Assembly: GCA_949358305.1 (NCBI GenBank)
Contig: OX442324.1
Coordinates: 4,594,001-4,658,000, forward strand
Direction: 5' to 3'
DNA length: 64,000 nucleotides
Source: Strigamia acuminata
Lineage: Eukaryota > Arthropoda > Chilopoda > Geophilomorpha > Linotaeniidae
Shown here: piece after piece, positions 59,801 through 64,000 of the stretch
Layout: each line of letters begins with the position of its first letter
How positions within the stretch are numbered: the first letter of the stretch is position 1
Translations under genes and position numbers: made by a program
Notes under the pieces: generated by a model
Told to the model about the DNA's origin: nothing
The model's database searches: none
The model's input: only the letters and a program-made list of their open reading frames with translations

Positions 59801-59802
59801 AT
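45464..59802 (-). CDS. btsz: Bitesize / synaptotagmin-like protein (Slp), long isoform with giant exon
   Basis: Thirteen exons: 59802-59705, 59469-59254, 57422-57292, 56715-55834, 55670-49503, 47278-47169, 47006-46860, 46799-46615, 46550-46448, 46378-46214, 46150-45963, 45894-45686, 45606-45464. Total 8,745 nt (2,914 residues). The N-terminal Slp homology (Rab-binding) domain reads [20 protein letters not shown], then a FYVE-like zinc finger (CSRC....[14 protein letters not shown]....WMCVVC) and GEWMNE. A very long, acidic, Ser-rich linker follows (exon 5 alone is 6,168 bp, with a poly-Thr tract). C2A and C2B close the protein ([30 protein letters not shown]). C2A loop 3 reads WHSD and C2B loop 1 reads AVRS, so each has lost one canonical Ca-binding Asp. 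Slp proteins tether Rab27-type vesicles; Drosophila Btsz also organises apical actin through Moesin. The exon 1 to exon 2 junction is supported by phase and by the expected Rab-binding-domain helix. Confidence 0.93.
47444..47771 (-). CDS. btsz: Alternative first coding exons of bitesize: short C2AB isoform with Cys-rich N-terminus
   Basis: A six-base coding exon (47771-47766, Met-Glu) with a GTGAGC donor splices to 47717-47444, giving [15 protein letters not shown], then a Cys-rich run ([15 protein letters not shown]). It ends in phase 1 exactly like giant exon 5, so both can join exon 6 (47278). The short isoform would be 509 residues: tail plus C2A and C2B, without the Rab-binding domain. 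Clustered cysteines next to hydrophobic and basic residues are typical of palmitoylation anchors, giving a synaptotagmin-like membrane protein. Its promoter would lie in the 47.8-49.4 kb intron near the MITE pair. If the second ATG (MQPDNC) is used, the mini-exon is 5' UTR. Confidence 0.75.
48698..48713 (+). promoter_or_regulatory. CTCF-like motif
   Basis: CCACTAGAGGGTTAGC matches the CCASYAGRGGGC-type core with one or two changes. It lies in the bitesize intron between exon 5 and the alternative promoter. Confidence 0.35.
48973..49177. mobile_element. Non-autonomous hAT transposon (MITE), complete with 8-bp TSD
   Basis: 205 bp. Terminal inverted repeats of 17 bp (CAGTGGTTCTTAACCTT at 48973-48989; AAGGTTAAAAACCACTG at 49161-49177) with one mismatch, of the CAGTGGTTCTCAACCTT type known from hAT/Charlie elements. 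Perfect 8-bp target-site duplication ATTTAAGT at 48965-48972 and 49178-49185, the hAT signature length. No coding capacity. Confidence 0.92.
49206..49407. mobile_element. Tc1/mariner-type MITE with TA duplication
   Basis: 202 bp. Long inverted ends of about 46 bp: left starts CAGTCGTGGACA and runs to GTTTTAA; right is TTAAAACAGC through to TGTCCACGACTG. The element is flanked by TA on each side (49204-49205, 49408-49409). The CAGTCGTGGACA-like ends are typical of Tc1/mariner elements. It lies only 28 bp from the hAT MITE and about 100 bp downstream (in gene sense) of bitesize exon 5. Confidence 0.9.
53857..53890. repeat. Coding trinucleotide microsatellite (poly-Thr) in bitesize exon 5
   Basis: GTA repeats on the plus strand read as ACT (Thr) codons on the minus strand, giving about twelve consecutive Thr residues before QSF. 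A candidate for length polymorphism within the linker. Confidence 0.9.
57423..59253. other. Bitesize intron 2
   Basis: AT-rich, with long homopolymer A and T runs (for example 58021-58060 and 58960-58980). No supported nested gene; a 66-codon minus-strand frame near 58395-58595 shows only poly-A-encoded residues and a chance start. Confidence 0.5.
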
Positions 59803-61529
59803 TTGAAATCCTTCAAAAATTCATTTTACTGCCCTTCCATCCGCTCCGAATGAAACCTGAAAATTACACAAACCGTTTAAATAGTCCTCGAAATCGTCAA
59901 TTGAAAAGCAAAAGTCAACAAAGGTCAACCAAAGGAAACGGCGTTTATGAAGCGAAATGTGACATGAAAGGTTATTAACGATGGAAAGTTAATTTCCAAA
60001 TGCATTTTTCCCAAATGTTTTTTTTTTTTTGTTTTGTTTTCTACTTTTCCTTTCTCATTTGTTCCTAAGCTGTCTACACTTTTGTAAAGTATTAGGTGAG
60101 TGGGAGCTGCGGCCTCACCTCAACAGGTGCTCGCCTCCTGCCCGTATTTGCTTCAACACGGGGTCATAGATGATCAATTTTACTGATATTTTTACTTATT
60201 TAGTTGTTTAGGATGCAAACCAAGGTTGAAACAAAAAATTAGAAGAAGAAATAAACATTTTTTTTTTAATTTTACATTCTATTACTTTGGAATTTGAGTA
60301 ATTTAAATTAAATAATTCGTGTTCATAATTCGATTACACGAAGAAAAATGAATTCGAAATGGCAACCAAGGCCATTTAGATATACATTTTGTTTCATTTT
60401 TTATTGTTATCCATATTTTTTTCGCTTTTCTATCAATGAAGGAAATAACCTGACCTCATTTTTCTGAATTACTACATAGTCATAGGAAGTTTGAAATTCA
60501 TTGTGAAAATCACATACAAACTAGAAAAGCACTCATGTATCAAGAAAACAACGGTTAATTATGTGTTGCATCAAAAAATCCGAGTGATTAAGGCGAATTA
60601 CCTGATAAATGCAATGTAATCTGTCAAATTTTCAAACTCGGAACATCATCTTATCTTATCTCAGTAAAATAACTCTCATAATCGAGACTAATCCGACTAA
60701 TGTGATTTTCAATGCCAGAGAGCCGAGAAGGGGGGAAAACTGCATCTAATAATTAACTGGTCGCAACCTTGATTGAGACAAATTTCACTTTTCTTTTTTT
60801 TCTGTAAAAATGGATTCTCGTGTATAAATTTTCCAGGTGTTTTGCAATTTGGGTTAATATTAGATTTTATATCTGTTTATTCGTCATGTTATTTACGGCA
60901 TCAACCTGTTGCACCTAGGATTTGATGTGTTGACGTAGGCGCAGCAGTTTTCGTTTCTTAACTTAATTTTCATTGTTTGTTTTAAATTGTATGGTTCAGG
61001 GAAACGTTTCTTGCTTTTTTTGTTTCAGATTTAGTTCAGTACTTACTTGAAATTAGAGATAATTTTGCTTTTAAGCCTCCGGCAAATCCGATGAACCTGT
61101 TCCAATACCTTAAGTTCGCTCCTACTTGTTACAAGAGGGCGCTAAATGATAGAACTTTAAGGATAAAATGATTTTTAGATGAAACTCAAACATCTTGATA
61201 TGTAATAATTTTTAATATTTTAATTTAAAAATCCGAATTTTTCTAAAATCACAGCGAATCATCCACGAAGATTAAGGATTTAGTTCTAAATAAAATAAAA
61301 TTAAGGTTGGGCTTGTTGGACAGGTATGGCTTCGATCGGTTTGGTGCATCGAAAACCCAAAACACGGAACAAATAATTTTAAGACAACGTAGAAAATCCC
61401 AAACATTAAAAGATGCTATTAATGTGTGCATAAAATAATAACAGTAATTGCTAACAAAGTTTATTGATTTGAATTCTTCCGAACAAAATAACATTTATAT
61501 TTCGTTTAGCGGTTGAAACTAAAAGAAAA
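59803..61529. other. Intergenic region between bitesize 5' end and LYRM2
   Basis: Holds the bitesize upstream region and the LYRM2 promoter. A good CTCF-like motif (ACAAGAGGGCGCTA) lies at 61131-61144. An 81-codon minus-strand frame at 61249-61494 has no recognisable features. Nothing else is supportable. Confidence 0.5.
61131..61144 (+). promoter_or_regulatory. CTCF-like motif
   Basis: ACAAGAGGGCGCTA, very close to the AGRGGGCGCY half of the vertebrate CTCF core, about 390 bp upstream of the LYRM2 start. Confidence 0.45.
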
Positions 61530-61916
61530 ATGGCTTCCTCGAAATTACCTCCGAAAACATTGTCGCTAAGCAGAGTATGATGGTTTTTGCAGTCCGTGTA
61601 TCCTGAAAGCAGCAGACTATTTTTTTCTTCCGATAGTTTTTATTACGAAGACAAGTTTTAGCCTTGTATAAAGAAGCCATGAAGTCCCTGAAACTAATCG
61701 ATAACACCAATCAAAGGACAGCGCTGGGAGACTGGATACGGACAGAATTTAAAAATAACACACAACACGTGGATGAAGTATAAAACAATATAAAAATTAT
61801 TTTTTTTCTGGATCATAAACAAATAATTTTAATTCTAGAATTCCATAAAAATGTTACTGACACAAGGCAAGAAGTCGCTGCAGCAACTCCAATCAAATTT
61901 AAGACGAGTACAGTGA
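61530..61916 (+). CDS. LYRM2: LYRM2 homologue, mitochondrial LYR-motif protein
   Basis: Three exons: 61530-61574, 61637-61777, 61839-61916. Total 264 nt (87 residues; human LYRM2 is 88). It starts MASSKLPPKTLSLSR, paralleling human MAASRLPPATLTLKQ. Then FLLRRQVLALYKEAMKS, LGDWIRTEFKNN and a C-terminal SIKMLLTQGKKSLQQL, all collinear with the family. LYRM2 is a small mitochondrial factor linked to complex I and ACP binding. The tripeptide LYR reads LYK here. An AATAAA at 61931-61936 ends the gene 57 bp before the stop codon of the convergent minus-strand neighbour. Confidence 0.92.
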
Positions 61917-61972
61917 ATTTTATATAAACTAATAAAAGCCGGTTGTGAATTGTTTTCTAAAAGCTTAAATCA

Positions 61973-62609
61973 TTAAGCAAATGCTGCACCTTTAATAACG
62001 CTACCCTCAATTGCATCTACAATTCTCTGTTTTTTCAATTCTGCATCGATGAATCCATCGCCTTTCTAATTTAGAAAAATAAAATAAAAAAATAAAATGT
62101 TTCCCAAAAGAAATCATTTTGTATTATTTAAAATACCAATCTTGAATGCACAAGATGACCATTAATTATAACTTCAAAACAGTCTCCATTGTTGCACATC
62201 TCTTCACCTTCCTGAAAAGAAAAATATTCATATTTTTTCTCAAATTAAAAAATAAAAAAATAAAAAAATTACTTACTACAACCGTGCCTGGATATTCCCT
62301 CTTTATAGTTTGTCTCAAACCATTAAACTGCAATAAACAGAATTATTTAAATTATCCAAAATATTTTCAAAAATAATTTAAGGAAATCATTGATGGTTTA
62401 ACCTGGTTTTCGTGGTAAGGAGCCTTCATGCTGTCAACAAAGCAAAACCAATAATCAATTATTTTCTTGAATAATTAATAATTATTATTACTTTACAATT
62501 TCACCATGACGTTCGTAGCATGTTTTTCCGACGTGTTAATTTTGCGAATAAATACACAAGTTGAATTTAAACGGTTTCTTACTAACATAAACTTTTGAAT
62601 CGAAGTCAT
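61973..62609 (-). CDS. SelW/Rdx-fold-like small protein with mitochondrial-type leader (candidate)
   Basis: Five exons: 62609-62497, 62430-62403, 62327-62277, 62211-62137, 62065-61973. Total 360 nt (119 residues). The N-terminus is basic and hydroxylated (MTSIQKFMLVRNRL), like a mitochondrial presequence. The body follows the selenoprotein W pattern: strand, helix ending LRQTIKREYPG, strand, then CFEVIINGHLVHSRLKGDGFID, and a final helix (RIVDAIEGSV). SelW has [21 protein letters not shown] at that place. The redox CxxU/CxxC motif of the family is absent (region reads MKAPYHENQ). The family call is by pattern recognition only. A further in-frame ATG lies upstream at 62687. It is convergent with LYRM2. 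Confidence 0.55.
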
Positions 62610-63280
62610 TGTCTGGGCCTGTCGAAGGGGAATTTGAATCGAGTTTGTCACAAACACGTGGAAAGCAAATCTGCAGTGACCTGACACCTATTGGTTATTT
62701 GTCTAAAAATTGTCACAAACTTCTCTAAAAATTGTCTCAATTGCTGAGTTGCACAAATGCTTTCAGTTTTATTTTTGCCGGATACATTTGATAAGCGAAA
62801 AATTAAATCTTAAACCTTGAAAAAAAAATAAGATTTTTGAGCAAATATAATTTAAACATTCTTTATTTTTTTTTTATTCCTTTACAGTTCAAAAAGATCT
62901 GAACATAAAAGTTAAATCTCGCGCTTATTTTTAAAAAAAAATTATTTGTGTCGTATTATCTAAATCGAGTTGAATTCTCGCCAATTTTCTCGCCAAAAAT
63001 CGGCGAGACTCAGATGTAGCAGACGATTTTCAAATCCAATATGGTGGGCGACAATGTACGAGCGAACTCTAGTGGTGTCGCTGCAGACTAAAGTGCAATT
63101 TATGATAGAATTTAATTTATTTACTTCTAAAGGGAAAATTAAATCGAGTAATTTCTCAACCTTACATTAAATAAAATCAAGAATCAGAATTAATTTATGT
63201 TTAATTCTGAAAAAATTACAAAATTGAGATTTATAATAAATATTACATCAAAAAATAAATAATTAAATTAAATAATTAAA
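62610..63280. other. Spacer between the SelW-like gene and the GPCR
   Basis: Contains the promoter of the SelW-like gene and the GPCR 3' UTR. A 66-codon plus-strand frame at 62970-63170 has no support from splice sites or composition. Confidence 0.4.
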
Positions 63281-64000
63281 TTAAATACTGTTATTCTTGA
63301 AAGTAAATTCATCAGACGAAACACTTGAAGGTTTTACCTTAAAAGATGGTTTAATTTCAAAATCCCCACAATAACAATAATGCGAAAATATGAAAAAAAA
63401 CTTTTTTCTGAACTTTGGAATCCTCCAAACACAAATCATAGAATTCAAAGCCGGATTCAAATAATACAACCACAACAATAAAACATGTAAAAAAGGTGAA
63501 AAAGTCCCTTTCAAATTCACCACCAACAAATAAGTGCAGTAAGGGCCACGACACACAACAAAAATAAAACATAAAATTGCAATATTATAAAAGGTCCTCG
63601 ACTTGAATCTTAAATCTACCCTGGGTTGGCAATGTTTGCTCATCCTCTTATCCACAGACGACACCTTATAAATATTACAACTATCACCGAATAAATCGAC
63701 CCGCGTAAGGTTTTGCTTTACAGCAAAAACAATACGCGCGCACGTAAAACACATGACTAAAAACGGCGTCAAAAACGTCAAAAAATAAACAAAAACGACG
63801 TAAAAATATTCCCACAAACTTGTAGCGTTTTTCAGCACACATTTTGCGGACCCAATCACATGTCTATACCCCACTGGAGGTATTAAAGACAGAAAAGAAA
63901 AAGTCAAAGCAAAAATTACAACCAAAATTATGAGTTTCTTAACTCTTAATGTGGTTAAAAACTCCATCTTTCTCGTTATGATGATGTGTCTATCGATGCT
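63281..64000 (-). CDS. Partial class A GPCR (ICL2 to C-terminus), orphan and atypical
   Basis: The frame is open to the right edge and runs 240 residues to a stop at 63281; TM1-TM3 lie outside the window. It starts SIDRHIIITRK, the end of TM3 with a DRH version of DRY. Then TM4 (LIILVVIFALTFSFLSLIPP), an ECL2 Cys (SAKCVLKN), TM5 (YFLTFLTPFLVMCFTCARIV), a short ICL3, TM6 (FYNIAILCFIFVVCRGPYC), TM7 (LLLWLYYLNPALNSMICVW) and a basic helix 8 (RIPKFRKKFF). The TM6 CWxP motif reads CRGP, and the TM7 NPxxY motif aligns best to NSMIC. The overall pattern weakly recalls GPR161-type receptors, but I cannot assign a ligand. Confidence 0.8.
   Translation of the reverse strand, partial: SIDRHIIITRKMEFLTTLRVKKLIILVVIFALTFSFLSLIPPVGYRHVIGSAKCVLKNATSLWEYFYVVFVYFLTFLTPFLVMCFTCARIVFAVKQNLTRVDLFGDSCNIYKVSSVDKRMSKHCQPRVDLRFKSRTFYNIAILCFIFVVCRGPYCTYLLVVNLKGTFSPFLHVLLLWLYYLNPALNSMICVWRIPKFRKKFFFIFSHYCYCGDFEIKPSFKVKPSSVSSDEFTFKNNSI

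Overview
This is animal nuclear DNA, most likely from an arthropod. It is AT-rich, with multi-exon genes, mostly short GT-AG introns, long intergenic and first-intron stretches, minisatellites and several transposon classes. The gene content points the same way: a bitesize-type single synaptotagmin-like (Slp) gene with one giant exon, CLCA-family genes, OSCP1, DONSON, MECR, LYRM2 and a Copia element. The species cannot be named from sequence alone; CLCA genes argue against a Drosophila-like fly. Exon models below were built by hand from splice sites and homology. For every main gene the chosen exons sum to a multiple of three, an internal check.

Layout. 0-3.2 kb: 5' exons of an unrecognised single-pass membrane protein running off the left edge on the minus strand. 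An apparently young, internally deleted Copia LTR element (425-2989) sits about 70 bp upstream of its start codon. 3.4-27.1 kb: three tandem minus-strand CLCA paralogues (CLCA-A 3398-9084, CLCA-B 9661-13552, CLCA-C 14709-27060). They share a plan of signal peptide, CLCA N-terminal metalloprotease-like domain, VWA, Ig/FN3-like region, TM and cytoplasmic tail. Only CLCA-C keeps the HEWAH zinc motif, and all three deviate from the canonical VWA MIDAS. 27-34 kb: a gene-poor stretch with two weak small-gene candidates. 34.3-36.4 kb: DONSON (+). 36.9-38.8 kb: an inverted pair of related small genes with a signal-peptide-like exon 1 and a shared HSE/CCAAT promoter layout. 39.5-44.4 kb: FLASH/CASP8AP2-like (-), MECR (+) and OSCP1 (-), the last two convergent with overlapping 3' ends. 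45.5-59.8 kb: a bitesize/Slp gene (-) with a 6,168-bp exon and an alternative short, probably palmitoylated N-terminus. 61.5-62.6 kb: LYRM2 (+) tail to tail with a SelW/Rdx-fold-like mitochondrial candidate (-). 63.3-64 kb: the C-terminal half of an atypical class A GPCR running off the right edge.

Functional themes. The genes are mostly unrelated neighbours: DNA replication (DONSON), histone pre-mRNA processing (FLASH-like), mitochondrial fatty-acid synthesis and complex assembly (MECR, LYRM2), cilia (OSCP1, with an X-box in its promoter), Rab/Slp exocytosis and cortex (bitesize), and cell-surface CLCA proteins. The most unusual items are the degenerate CLCA array, the alternative cysteine-rich Slp start, the inverted pair of small genes, two adjacent complete MITEs, the gag-protease-only Copia element with identical LTRs, and a GPCR lacking several conserved activation motifs.
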